A DNA stretch of 64,000 nt from Myxocyprinus asiaticus (taxonomy: Eukaryota > Chordata > Actinopteri > Cypriniformes > Catostomidae). Location of the stretch: the NCBI RefSeq assembly GCF_019703515.2, contig NC_059373.1, positions 12,993,281-13,057,280 of the forward strand. The letters are read 5' to 3'. The notes beneath the pieces were generated by a model. The model was given only the letters and a program-made list of their open reading frames with translations. It searched no databases and was not told where the DNA came from. The translations under genes were made by a program, and so were the position numbers. This document shows, one piece after another, positions 1 to 11,273 of the stretch; position 1 is the stretch's first letter, and each line of letters begins with the position of its first letter.

Positions 1-39
1 CAACAAGCCTTTATCAAGGTACAATTTCCTTACAATCGT

Positions 40-500
40 GGGGCGGCTGTGGCTCAGGTGGTAGAGCAGGTTGGCCACTAATCGCAGGGTGAGCATTTCA
101 ATTCCCGGCCCACATGACTCCACATGCTGAAGTGTCCTTGGGCAAGACACTGAACCCCAAGTTGCTCCCAATGGCAGGCTAGCGCCTTGCATGGCAGCTC
201 TGCTGTCATTGGTGTGTGAATGGGTGAATGAGTCACAGTGTAAAGCACAGTGTAGAGTGGTGGTGAAGTGGGCTAAAGCACATAACTGGTATTCAGAAGG
301 TTGCTGGTTCACAGCCACCACCATTGTGTCCTTGAGCAAGGCACTTAACTCCAGGTTGCTCTGGGGGGATTGTCCCTGTAATAAGTGCACTGTAAGTTGC
401 TTTGGATAAAAGCATCTGCCAAATGCATAAATGTAAATGTAAAGTGCTTTGGAACTGCTAAGGTTAAAAAAAGGTGCTATATAAGTGCAATGGAGTAAGT
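40..500 (+). mobile_element. tRNA-derived SINE A (split by SINE B)
   Basis: The head at 41-113 has an A-box-like TGTGGCTCAGGTGGTAGAGC and a B-box-like TTCAATTCCCGGC, followed by the CCTTGGGCAAGACACTGAAC body common in fish SINEs. The body breaks at 245 and resumes at 445 with GTGCTTTGGAACTGC. Confidence 0.75.
246..437 (+). mobile_element. SINE B with L2-type 3' tail, nested in SINE A
   Basis: About 190 bp, flanked by TGTAAAG at 239-245 and 438-444 (target duplication). The 3' tail TTGCTTTGGATAAAAGCATC...AAATG matches the tail of the L2-type LINE at 11.95 kb. Confidence 0.75.
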
Positions 501-2431
501 ATAAATAGAATCAGTCATTACACACAGTGGCATCACAATGGATTTTAGTAATTAGCTAACAAGCCTGTCTCAACCAATTAAAACAATTGAGATACCAGGC
601 TGATTTGTATGTCATAAGAGACATTACTTAAGCACATTTAAAAACATGATAGAATTATAAATTCTAAAAAGCCCTATACACACACAACAATCAATTGTTT
701 TAGAGAACTCCCAACCTTCAATTCAAGATGTGTACAAAATTGATTTCATTTCCTCATTTATATATAAAAAAAAAAAAAATCTCAATTCAAAATCAACATT
801 TAAACCATGTGGCACCAAAGTTTTTAATCTGTGTATCCAAAAGTCTTCTCGTTTCAGCAAGAGCTGATCCAAATCCCCACCTCTTCTTGGTAGTGACACC
901 TTCTCAATACCTATATAACGTAATGATGCAACTGGATGATTACGTTCTATAAAATGTGCTGCTAATGGGTCATTTATATTTTATATCTTATAGTACTACG
1001 ATGTTCTGCAATTCGTGTTTTTAATTCCCTGCTTGTTTTTCCCACATATGATTTACTGCAAGGACACGTTATTAAGTAAATCGCAGCTTTTGTGTTGCAG
1101 CTTATTATACCTTTTATTGGAATAGATATCCCAGAGTGAGGATGTTTTAATGACCTTCAACGGTAAGTGTAGTTACATTGGTTACATGCACTACAATGAC
1201 GGTTACCTTCTGGGACAGGTGTCAACATGCCTTGTAATTTCACAGGTGGAGAAGGGATCAAGTCAGTCTTAACCAAGCAGTATCTTAAATTACGTCCTCT
1301 TTTGAACACTGTAAGTGGAGGGTCCTGAAAAACACCAATTCTCTTATCCGACTGTAAAATATGCCAATGTTGATTTATGATTTTCTTGATTTGCTCTGAA
1401 CATTTAATATATTTCATGGTAAACACAATGGGAACTTTTTTTTAGCATTTCTCTTTTCTTGAATAGGTCTAAAACGGGATTGTTTTTCAAAAATGTTTTC
1501 TTCAGGTTGTAACTGTTTGGCATTATAGCCTCTGCGATAAAAACATTTCTTCATACCATTCAAATTCTTATCTTCCTAATCTTCCTCTTTTTATCTGACA
1601 AAATGTACTATATGGAAGACTATTCTTTAAAGGTAACATCAGCTCTCAGTAATGTATTACTGGCAGTAGGTTTCCTAAAAAGATCAGAATGAAGCCAATT
1701 TTCTTTTACAATCCATAAATCCAGAAAACTAATTTGGTTCTGATCAACATCATGGTAAAATTCAAATATTCAGAGCAATTATTTAAGTATTGGTGGAAAG
1801 AGTCGTGGTGTTCAACACTTCCCTTAAAAAGACAGAAGCAATCATCCAAATATCTCTTCCAAAATCAAATCGTTAGCACTAAAGACATGCTGTGAATAGA
1901 TGACATTTTCTTTAAAAAGACCCATATATCAATAATATATTTGCAAAAGAGGGTGCAAATGCACTCACCATGGCCACACCCCTTTGTTGGTCAACATTAC
2001 GTTTTGATAATAAATAAGTCATGGACTCAGGAGTCATGCCTTCCTTATGTGGTATACTTGTATACAAGGACAGAACATCCAAAGATACAAGCAGAATATC
2101 ATTAGGGACAGGATTGACTGAATCAATAAAGGACAACATATGGTTAGTGTCCTTTAGAAAAGATGGCATAAGTCGACAAAAGTAGATACTGAAGATGTTA
2201 ATGAGTCAATCCCTGCTACTATTAGACAGCCAGGAGGAGAATCGAGACATTTTTATGAATTTTAGGTAAGACATAAAAAGTCTGAGTAATAGGGTTCTTG
2301 ATCTTTAAGAACTCAAGTTCCCTTTTAGTAATCTCACCAGTTTGAAAGAGTGAATCAAGAATTTCATGGATCTGATCTTCACCTGTGTGTAATGACTGAT
2401 TCTAGTTATACTGCTCTCCATTGTGAGAAAA

Positions 2432-2470
2432 TTGTACCTTGATAAAGGCTTGTTGCTGAAACGTTGGTAA
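2432..2470 (+). other. Hammerhead-like core at a Penelope terminus
   Basis: TTGATAA, a short GGC-loop-GCT stem, then GAAAC resembles the hammerhead ribozyme core (CUGAUGA...GAAA) that Penelope-like elements carry in their termini. Positions 3 and 8 are both changed, from C-G to U-A, which would keep that pair. The flanking helices are not clear, so activity is doubtful. An inverted partial copy is at 1-28. Confidence 0.4.
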
Positions 2471-2914
2471 TAAAATAAACCTGTAAAAGAGTGTGGTTAT
2501 ATTTTTCTTTTGAAAGTTTTGTCCTAACTGCACCTCCAAACTTAAGGTGTGCATTTGCTCCAGTGTCTCTCTAACTGAAGTAACATAAATAACAATAATG
2601 ATTAGGCTAAATAATATCTATAATAATATAATAAATAAATAATAAAATAATATAACATAATTTGAGTAGGAATGCATTTCTGGTTCGGTTTAAAAGGGGT
2701 ACTTGAGACCTATTGATGTGGATTTGGCGTACTTGGGGTAGAAAAAAGCAGATGGGACACACTGTATAAGTAATATGTAAGTGACATTAAGAATATTTTT
2801 CACAAATTAATAATGCATTTAAATAGTTTAAACAAATTAATATAATTTAAAAAAAATGAAAAAAAAATCAGATGGATATTGAGTGCTCTGGAAAGCCACG
2901 TAAACATCACTGAC

Positions 2915-3035
2915 CAAAGTAGCCATCACTGCTGATGTTCATTTCAATGACACTGTAAGCCATTACAGTGTCTGGTGGGATCTCTATAGCAATCTCAGAG
3001 TCGTATTGTAGTTTACCGGTCTCTTTCATGAATAT
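2915..3035 (-). CDS. gsdme: gsdme exon (189-228)
   Basis: Encodes KETGKLQYDSEIAIEIPPDT then VMAYSVIEMNISSDGYF before a GTCAGTG donor. It is the last gsdme exon visible; the following intron holds a Penelope-like element. Confidence 0.9.
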
Positions 3036-5793
3036 CTGAAAGACCAGAGACACCCTCAGATAAACAGACATTCATTCATGCAATGGTGTAAATTCAGTTA
3101 ATCCCTGAACATGCATGCAATTCTTACAAACCTCTGCACAACGTGCTCCCAAAATGGCGAGGCAGCCGCTCTTCTCCAGTCCGGTATAGGAGATGGTACA
3201 TTCACAGGTGGTAAAGATTCGCTCTTTCAGGAGGGTAAAAACCTTTTTCCTTTTCAGTGACTGCTGAATCAAGGAGTGATGGGTGTCTATCGTACTACAG
3301 GGGCCATCAATACCAACAGGTCAAATCAAAACCAGAACAAATCACTATATTATTACAAAGACATGCAGCCTATCTCTTGTGCCTTGTAATTAGTAGTCTG
3401 CCCACTCATGTCAAATTTCTAATTTGCAAGCTTATTCGCATGACTGTAAATGTTAAGAGATAAGATTAAAATTTAGGTCCAAAGTAGAGAAATTACCTCA
3501 GAAATATATTACTATTTTATAATAATTTTTTAATAATAATAAAAAATAGAACACATAATACAATATTGTAGTGCTCCGGGTTCCAAAAAACAACAGTGTG
3601 AATAAAAAGTGGACTAAAAGCTGGTCAAAAGTGAAATGAACCAAATCTGAGCCCACTTTCAAGAGAACTGGGTTCCTTTTCACTTTGTTTGCTTTTTGGT
3701 CCACTTAAAAATGGTCCAAGTTTGGTTCTTTTAACCTCATGCGACACCACGTCCACACGTCCACAACACATGTTGTATTTTGGCTTTGCTATACGCAATG
3801 CGTAATTTAAATAAATTAAAACCGACTGAATACTGTTCACAAGACTCTACACTGTCATTTAAGGGTTAAACTTCTGGCGCACTGCGTCACGTGACACAAC
3901 AGCGTGACGTTGATATACAGGAAGCGTGCTACTGGCACAGCGCCAACAAAAGTGCCTCTGGTAAGAAATCTATTTAAGTTTTTTGATTGAAACCTGTTTG
4001 GTTGTAAAGATTAGCGTCTATAGTTTGATATGCGGTTTTAAAAAATCTGTTCATTTTCACGTGTCAGCGTGCTGATAAACATAATGTCCACATATGTTGA
4101 AAGTAGGACCGCGTTACCTCAAAAGTTGAAAAAAAAAAAAGAACGTTCTTTTTAAAAAAAATTGTATTTCTGATTTTCTACCCTTTTTCTCCCCAATTTG
4201 GAATGCAAATTTCCCAATGTGCTCGAAGTCCTCGTGGTGGCGTAGTGACTCGCCTCAATCCGGGTAGCGGAGGACGAATCTCAGTTGTCTCCGCATCTGA
4301 GACCGTCAATTCGCGCATCTTATCATGTGGCTTGTTGAGCGCGTTACCGCGGAGACATAGTGTATGTGGAGGCTTCACGCTATTCTCTGCAGCATCTGCA
4401 CAACTCACCATGTGCCCCACCAAAAGCAAACCACATTATAGCGACCATGAGGAGGTTACCCCATGTGACTCTACTCTCCCTAGCAACTGGGCCAATGTGG
4501 TTGCTTAGGAGACCTGGCTGGAATCACTCAGCACCCTGGGATTTGAACTCATGACTCCAGAGGTGGTAGTCAGCGTCTTTACTCGCTGAGCTACCCAGGC
4601 CCCCCATGTTAGTTATTTTTAATATTTTATACATGAACACATCTGTGGGTCAATTTGTTTCATTTTAATATAAATTTTGTTATTGTTTTATTTTGTTATC
4701 ACTGTACAATATGGTTCTATTCATTAACATTAGTAAATGCATTCCTATATATTTTGGTAAAATTGTTTTGCTTGTTTATTGGGTCCTACTAGTTACAAAT
4801 CAAAAAGGGTAATGGAAAATGCACAAAGCAGTCACGCGGGGATCTCAGGAGGTTAAAGCAGACTCAAGTGTGAAATTTCTACCACGTTAGTAGTTCTTGT
4901 CAATTTAAAGGGATAGTTCACCCAAAAATGAAACCTAAAAATCTTCATTTGTGTTCTGTAGAAGACAGAAAGTCATACACATCTGGGATGGCATGAGGGT
5001 GAGTAAATGATAAGAGAATTTAAATTTTTGAGGGAACTATCCCTTTAAGTAGATTGACATCATATACATATTGCATGAGTGTTTTTCTCTAACCTGCCTC
5101 TGGAGTCCTTCAAAAGTTGTGGAATATTTACATCCTCCTTGCGAAGTGTCCCGAGAGATAAGCAGAGTTTAGACGTGCCCTGTCCATTCGCATTTAGGGT
5201 GACACCGCCACCTCCCACCTCCAAAGATCCACTCATAGAGTTTGTGTATGTTCCCTGATATTTCACAAGGTCTGTCTCCTCACGCACTGATACATACAAA
5301 GAGGGATATTCAGTTTAACAAGGACAGAAGCAGTCAAGCAAGTTTATTCATTTTATAGCTCATGAACATTCTTGCCGTCACATTACAATAACACTTACAT
5401 TTCCATTGGAGCAGTTTTGTGCACATCGAAATCAACTTGTACATGCTGAGAACATATTGAGACTTATACCAGTGTCATGTTTGCCAACAAAAACTAATGA
5501 ACCAGCCTGCAAGATCGGAATTGTGCTGTGCAAATTGAGGTCTGAAAAGCAGGTGGGCCTATGAGCACTCACACAGGATCATTACCTGGTTTTATTGCTT
5601 TCCCCAGCAGCAGGTCTTGAAGAGTGAAAGGTGTAGGTATGTACTTAGTTTGCTGCCAGAACCAAACTTTCTGGCTTTTCAGCACCACCGCAAGCGGCTG
5701 GAGTTTTTTTGAATCATTCAGACTGGAAGACGCAATCAGAGCACCATTAGGATCTATCTGCCGGACCAGCTTTTTCGTCGCTTTCTCAAACAT
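2915..5793 (-). CDS. gsdme: gsdme: gasdermin E, first four coding exons (partial gene)
   Basis: Gasdermin E is a cytosolic protein whose N-terminal half forms membrane pores once caspase-3 cuts the linker, switching apoptosis to lytic death (family knowledge). Exons on the minus strand: 5793-5586, 5286-5094, 3294-3132, 3035-2915. Phases agree and give 228 codons plus 1 nt, all within the pore-forming domain. The start MFEKATKKLVRQ follows a CAG acceptor at about 5800, so the 5' UTR is spliced. SLGTLRKEDVNIPQLL (exon 2) matches gasdermin E and IEIPPDTVMAYSVIE (exon 4) the conserved strand. The caspase site and the C-terminal repressor domain lie beyond the left edge. Pejvakin was considered, but the SG(S/T)LE and LRKE blocks and the osbpl3 neighbour favour gsdme. 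The frame looks intact. Confidence 0.9.
3132..3294 (-). CDS. gsdme: gsdme exon (134-188)
   Basis: Starts TIDTHHSLIQQSLKRKKVFT, continuing LLKERIFTTCECTIS, phase 0 at its end. The order xxHSLxQQxxxRKxxV matches gasdermin E. Confidence 0.88.
4130..4606 (-). mobile_element. tRNA-derived SINE C in gsdme intron
   Basis: On the minus strand it starts GGGGGCCTGGGTAGCTCAGC (A box) with GAGTTCAAATCCCAG (B box) about 50 nt on, then a long body ending in AAAATTGGGGAGAAAAAGG. A second copy is at 42876-43289. Confidence 0.8.
4905..5048. repeat. TTAA palindromic MITE, short intact copy
   Basis: TTAAAGGGATAGTTCACCC at one end and the inverted GAACTATCCCTTTAA at the other. 144 bp, in the gsdme intron. It is the shortest complete member of the commonest repeat family in the window. 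Confidence 0.85.
5094..5286 (-). CDS. gsdme: gsdme exon (70-133)
   Basis: 193 nt. Encodes EETDLVKYQGTYTNSMSGSL, a Gly-rich strand and SLGTLRKEDVNIPQLLKDSR. This is the beta-hairpin region that inserts in the membrane in gasdermins (family knowledge). Confidence 0.92.
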
Positions 5794-5799
5794 CCCCTG
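5586..5799 (-). CDS. gsdme: gsdme exon with start codon (1-69)
   Basis: ATG at 5793-5791. Encodes MFEKATKKLVRQIDPNGALI then LNDSKKLQPLAVVLK. The amphipathic first helix and the LxDSxKxxPL block are typical gasdermin N-terminal features. The donor GTAATG follows a single carried nucleotide. Confidence 0.92.
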
Positions 5800-5835
5800 C
5801 ACATACACAAACATGGCAACATTAACACATGAATT

Positions 5836-6600
5836 AAAGGGATAGTTCCAGTGTCAGAAATTCACTTTTACATTAAGGGGCAATATTTGCCCCCTGGATT
5901 TGATTTTCAGGGGCATTTTTTACCTTTCTGAAGGCATATTTGTCATGTCAAATACATCAATTTTATCAATGTATTAATAGAAATTCTCAAGATTTATAAT
6001 TTATTATCTCCTACTCTAAGAATTAAATCATTATCAGCTCATATATTATGCCATAATATGTATAACTACTTAAAAACTTAAACTTATAACTTAAAATAGA
6101 ATATTAAGAACTATATCAGATGTTACTAATGAACAAACCCAGAAGAATTCATTATTAGGGCTTTTTTTTTTTTTTTTTTGCCCCATCCTTTTTTAATTTT
6201 GTGGGCATTTATGTAATTTTTTGTGCCATTTTTGCCCTAAACCCCCCTTAATTTCCGACCCTGGATGGTTCACCCAAAAATGAAAATTCTGTGATCACTC
6301 ACTCTCAACTCATGTTGTTCCACACTCATATGACTTTCTTTTGCGGAACATGCTCCGCGTTAGCCTCAGCCACTATTCACATCAATCGCATCTTTTTGGT
6401 GACTGAGAATAAGATTCTGCCTAACATCTCCTTTTGTGTTCCACAGAAGAAAGTCATGCGGGTTCGGAACAACATGTTTATACCATAAATATTATTTATG
6501 GTATAAACCATAAATAATACAACAAGGGTTGTACTTGCTTGTTTTGATTATTGGGGAATGCAAGATTCACCCCCAGAATCTACGCCCCTGCTCTTGATAA
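5836..6600. repeat. Degraded MITE fragments upstream of gsdme exon
   Basis: A TTAAAGGGATAGTT fragment at 5835, an AT-rich stretch with a poly-T run (6160-6180), a TTAA-MITE-like palindrome at 6268-6490 and an end of a GGGGCGTAGATTC-type repeat at 6573-6593 (inverted partner type at 49295). No coding signal. Confidence 0.55.
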
Positions 6601-6692
6601 ACAACAGATGTGGGAGCAGGTATAACAAACTTTAAGAACTTTCCAACATTCCTATGATGGATGTGTTTTGGTGTTAGTTAAGTTTCTCATCT

Positions 6693-9018
6693 TAAAGGAA
6701 TAGTTCACCCAAAAACATAAATTCTCTCATCATTTACTCACTCTCATGCCTTCCAAGATGTATCAGACTTTCTTTATTCTGCAGAACACAAATGAAGATT
6801 TTTAAAAGAATATTTCAGCACTGTTGGTCCTCACAATGCGAGTGAATGGTGATCAGAACTTTGAAGGTCCAAAAGGTCCTAAAAGTAATCCATACGACTC
6901 TAGTGGTTAAATCCATATCTTCTGAAGCGATATCATAGGTGTGGGTGAAAAACAGATCAATATTTAATGGAATAGTTCACCCAAAAATGAAAATTCTCTC
7001 ATCATTTACTCACCCTTATGGCAACCATAAGGGTGAGTAAATGGCTTTCTTTCATCTATTGAACACAAATTAAGATTTTTAGAAGCTCTTTAGGTCCATA
7101 CAATGCAAGTGAATGGGTGCCAAGATTTTGAAGTTCCAAAAATCGCATAAATCAGCGTAAAAGTAATCCATATGACTCCAGTGGTTAAATCAATGTCTTC
7201 ATAAGTGAATATGATAGGTGTGGGTGAGAAACAGATAACTATTTAAGTCCTTTTTTACAAGAAATTCACCAATTATAACTTTCACATTCTTCTTGTGTTT
7301 TTGGTGATTCACATTCTTCATGCATATCGCCCCCTACTGGGCAGGGAGAAGAATTTATAGTAACAAAAAAGCACTTAAATATTTATCTGTTTCTCACCCA
7401 CACCTATCATATCACTTCTGAAGATATGGATAAAACACTGGAGTCATATGGATTATTTTATGTTTCCTCTATGTGATTTTTGGAGCATCAAACTTTTGGC
7501 ACCCATTCACTTGCATTGCATGGACCTACTTTTAGAAATATTCTTCTAAAAATCATGAATTGTGTTCTGCAGAAGAAAGAAAGTCATACACATCTGGGAT
7601 GGCAAGAGGGTGGGTAAATGAATATTTTGTTGGGTGAACTATCCCTTTAAGTCCTTTTTTTTACTGAAAATCTACAACTTTACCTTTATTTTTACATTCT
7701 GCCACCTACTGATTGGGTGCGATATCAGATGGAGATTGATAGTAAATAAGGACTTAACCCTTGTGCGACCTTCGGGATATTTTTGTCTTTTTCATTTTTG
7801 TTTTTTCTGATCATTTTGTCTGTGTTACTGCCAATGGCATACATTTTGCCAAAGGTGTGTATTTTTGGGGGAATTTTGATATTTCAACATCAGTTCCTAT
7901 AATACATCTATAATACACTGTGTACACAAAATATTGACACTCAGGACCTTAAGGACAAAAATGTCCCCATTGAAACCCATTAAAAGTGCAATAATTGATC
8001 CCAGTGCCATTAAAGCATAAAATCATGAATTCTATGATTTTATGCTTTCATTCTGGAGCCCTGGCTTCAAAATTAAAATTTTAAATATTTTCCACCAGTG
8101 GCGCTATTTTTTTCATGTTTAGCCTATGGAGCAAATACATGCTTTTTCCTGTTTTCTGTTTGCTGTATTATAGAGCACTGCAGGCAAATTGAATAAATGA
8201 TGCAGGTAAAATTGTGTGAGTGTGTTGGTATGGATGTCAGAGTGTGTTTTGTATGTGTGTACTGAGAAATTTGTGTGTGTGTAAAAAACAACAGTGGTAT
8301 TATGTAATCAAACTGGCATTTAAAGGGTTAAAATCCTGAAAATTAATTAATATTTGGTAATTATGTTTGGGACTGATGTTGGTTAAAAAATCTAAGTCAG
8401 TGAAAGTGGAAAATAATATTAATATATAATATTTTTATGGCAGTTCTTTGATGCGGACATTTTTGCACTCCTGAGTGTTTTTTGTTTTTTTTAATCTGAC
8501 ACTGCATAAAAAACAATAATGCATCAACATCAGTGTTGTTGCTAATCATTGACATATCCCAGACTGTGTTAATCAAAAAAAAATTAAAAAAAATAAAATA
8601 AAAAAAATTCCCCTTAGCATTTAGTATATGGAAAATAATTCATTTTTTGTGTTTTTTTCACCCCCATAAAAAACAAACAGTGGCATTATATAAACAAACT
8701 ACCATTTAAAGGGTTAAAATCTTGAAAATGAATGAATATTTGGTAGTTATGATCAGGACTGATATTGGTTAAAAAAAATTAACTAATTGAAAGTGGAAAA
8801 TAATATTAATATATAATATTATTATGGCAGTTTTTTGACATGGACACTTTTGTCCTCTAAGGACCTCTGAGTAACTTTTTTTTATTGATGCACAAGGGTT
8901 AAATATTGATCTGCTTTAACCTACACATATAATATCACTTCAGAAGATATAGATAGTCTGGGATGGCATGAGGGTGAGTAAATGATGAGAGAATTTTTGG
9001 GTGAACTATCCCTTTAAA
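6693..9018. repeat. TTAA MITE enlarged by two TTAA insertions
   Basis: The outer palindromic copy starts TTAAAGGAATAGTTCACCC at 6693 and ends GGTGAACTATCCCTTTAA at 9018. A second copy of the same family (about 6967-7650) and a piggyBac-like element (7758-8898) sit inside it, each at a TTAA. Confidence 0.75.
7758..8898. mobile_element. piggyBac-like non-autonomous element
   Basis: TTAA (7754-7757), CCCTTGTGC...GCACAAGGG, TTAA (8899-8902): terminal inverted repeats and TTAA duplication as in piggyBac. No transposase frame. About 200 bp is repeated inside (8286-8480 and 8668-8870), and there is a 14-bp-stem hairpin at 8013-8048. Confidence 0.8.
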
Positions 9019-9019
9019 T

Positions 9020-9623
9020 ACTTTACTGCTGGCATCACATTCCATATCACATTCCCCAATCAAGTGAAATAAAAGCATGTAAGAGAACAGACAATCTAAA
9101 GAAAATCAAAACTCTGAATCCACATAACAGTCAATGATCAGTCAGGGTTTTTTTTTCAATGGCTGACTCTTAACCTTTATTTGCATACATCCTTAAAGAA
9201 ATGTTCTAAAAAAATTTGCATTTTACCAAACCAGTAAATGAGCACTGTTTTTGAGACCTGATTTTTCCAATGTTTTCCTAATTTATGACCCAGATGGGGC
9301 AACTGGGCAATGTGTGAATGGTGTTCCTCAGAAAGGCTAGAGAGGATGTTCACGGTAAGAGCATATAAATAACATTCATCTCCACCACTAGATTTTCTTG
9401 AAACTCCATGAAACAGTCTAAACCAGGGGTCTTCAACCATTTTCAGGCCAAGGACCCCTTGGTGGGTAGAGAGATGGAGCCGGGACCCCCATTACATATT
9501 GTATAAAATTGAGTGTTGCGTTTTATGCCTATAAAAACATGGATGGTAGGCTACCATATTATTGTATGTACATACTTCATGATGTTTACATTGCAAAGCC
9601 ATTGAAATAATCATTAAATGCTG
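9020..9623. other. Spacer without genes
   Basis: AT-rich, with a hAT-like terminal motif CAGGGGTCTTCAACC at 9424. The open frame at 9177-9440 shows no family features. Confidence 0.35.
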
Positions 9624-9908
9624 CCCTGCTGAAAAGACCAGCTAAAACCAGCATAAGCTGGTTGGCTGGTTTTAGCTGGCCTTAGCTCGTCATGCTGATC
9701 TTAGCTGATCAGGCTGGTCAGGCTGATCTTAGCTGGTCAGGATGGTCTTAGCTGGTCGAGGTGGTCATAGCTGGTCTCCCAGCCTGGCCAGCTAAAAAGT
9801 GTTCAAACCCCCTCTGAAACCTGCTAACTGAACAGCCTGGCTAGGATGGCGACCAGCTAAAACCAGCCAACCAGCTTAAGCTGGTTTTAGCTGGTCTTTT
9901 CAGCAGGG
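9624..9908. repeat. Palindromic MITE (AGCTGGT-rich)
   Basis: CCCTGCTGAAAAGACCAGCT at the left end is repeated inverted as AGCTGGTCTTTTCAGCAGGG at the right. The interior is built of AGCTGGTCA-type short repeats. 285 bp, able to fold into one hairpin. Confidence 0.8.
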
Positions 9909-10299
9909 ATGTACAGCAGGGGTCTGCAACATTTTTGACATTAAGTGACATTTTTAAATTCCCCTGTAAATCCCTGTGCCAAACCTCCTCCAAAATAAAA
10001 AAAAAAAAAAAAAAAAAGACAGGCAGATAGATAGACAGACAGACAGACATTAAAACAGACAGACTCTGTCCATGCAGAATAAAACAACTGGGTCAAACAA
10101 TAATTTGCGGACCTCCTGTTGAAGACCCTCGATCTAAACTTTACAACTTTTTAAATGACATATGCACACGAGCAATTTTTTTGTTTACTATCTACTATTA
10201 GCCTACATTACATATATTATTAATTCAGTCAAGTATGAAATCAGGAGATCAAACGTCAGAATAGTATAAGTGATTTATAAATAGTTTATAACTACAAAC
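9909..10299. repeat. hAT-end-like repeat fragments and GACA microsatellite
   Basis: CAGGGGTCTGCAAC at about 9917 and an opposite end near GAAGACCCTCG (10122) suggest a small CAGGGGTC-type hAT MITE. A poly-A run and a GACA/GATA microsatellite occupy 9996-10050. Confidence 0.45.
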
Positions 10300-10600
10300 C
10301 TGTTGTTGTTAGTCTTCAGCTGATGCGCTGCAGAACAACAGCCAAACAAGCGGAAATCGCGATGTGTTGTGAAGAAACTCTTTTCTTATCGGCGCTTTAT
10401 TTCATAAAACAACGGCTCTGTGAGAGACAAAACCGTACAGCGCTTCTCTTGACAGAAAATGCGACTGCTGAAGAATTGCACCGAAATTTAAGTGCCTCCT
10501 CCACTTCTGAAAAGTCCCAAAACCCCCGTACTGTGACGGCATCGGCGTGAACAGGGTAACTGTACGGTCTGTCAGGGAAGAGGGCGGTACAGAACTGACA
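10300..10600 (-). promoter_or_regulatory. Candidate gsdme first exon / promoter region
   Basis: CpG content is above the AT-rich background, and on the minus strand a good donor (ACAACAG|GTTTGTAG) ends at 10300. The first coding exon of gsdme starts with an acceptor and so needs an upstream non-coding exon on this strand. No transcript evidence is available. Confidence 0.3.
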
Positions 10601-11044
10601 TTAAATGATTTAAAAATGGATGGGTCCTGGCTAAAATTTGGAGTCATGTGAACAGAAACATAAATAATCGTGGGACAAGAACAGACTTGCCCCTGTCATT
10701 GACTTCTACTGCTCACCGTGTCTAAACGAGTGATTATACCTTAACACTGATTATATCGATTTTAATATACTGCAGTGTAGACAGTTTCGTCATTCAGTTC
10801 AGGGGTTTTCAAACTTTTTAATGCAAAGGACCCCCAAATGATATTATAAAGTCTGCTAAATTAAAATAACTGGCTTTTATAGTGCCATTGTACTAAAGCT
10901 AAATTAATTATTCAAATTGTATATAGAAAATATACTTTTTATTAATTCGACAGTGTGACTTTTATCCTATTATAGTAATGCAAGATGTTTAAACCTGAAG
11001 AGAAACATTTTCGCTTCAATTCAAATATGTTCGTATAGTGTAAT

Positions 11045-11228
11045 CAGCCCAGATCGACCTGATCAAAGCGGGATTCGAACCGGTGTCTCTGGCATGGGAG
11101 GCATGCGTGCTAATGAGGGGGCTAAATGCTACAGCCCCTAGTGCCAGTCGCTAGTGCGCCTCTTGAGGCGAGGGGAGTGAGGTTTACACATACCGCACAG
11201 CTATCATGTACCAGCTGGCTCCCGTTAC
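11045..11228 (-). mobile_element. tRNA-derived SINE D
   Basis: The minus strand has a strong B box, GGTTCGAATCCCGC (plus-strand complement near 11070), and a tRNA-like stem. The upstream body is GC-rich and starts TGTAACGGGAGCC. It is not a functional tRNA: the anticodon arm and 3' end do not fold as one. Confidence 0.6.
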
Positions 11229-11273
11229 AATAGCACTTTTCACAATATTGTTTCAAAGTAGCTTCAAAGGATT

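Larger units (their letters stand above)
1..2490 (-). mobile_element. Penelope-like retroelement, decayed
   Basis: Minus-strand fragments: a reverse transcriptase piece at 1912-2169 with LVSLDVLSLYTSIPHKEG, and a GIY-YIG endonuclease piece at about 985-1100 with AIYLITCPCSKSYVGKTSRE. This pairing of domains defines Penelope-like elements. The ends are inverted copies: plus-strand 2426-2453 matches the complement of 1-28. A SINE pair is inserted near the left end, and frameshifts and stops show that it is dead. It lies in the gsdme intron or 3' region. Confidence 0.8.

Noticed and set aside
5586..5793. Pejvakin as the identity of the gasdermin exons
   Set aside because: The N-terminal exon alone resembles both, but the second and third exons (SG.LE, GTLRKEDV, HSL.QQ) and the osbpl3 neighbour fit gsdme better.
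11069..11120. Functional tRNA gene
   Set aside because: The B box is good, but the cloverleaf does not close and the sequence continues as a SINE body.
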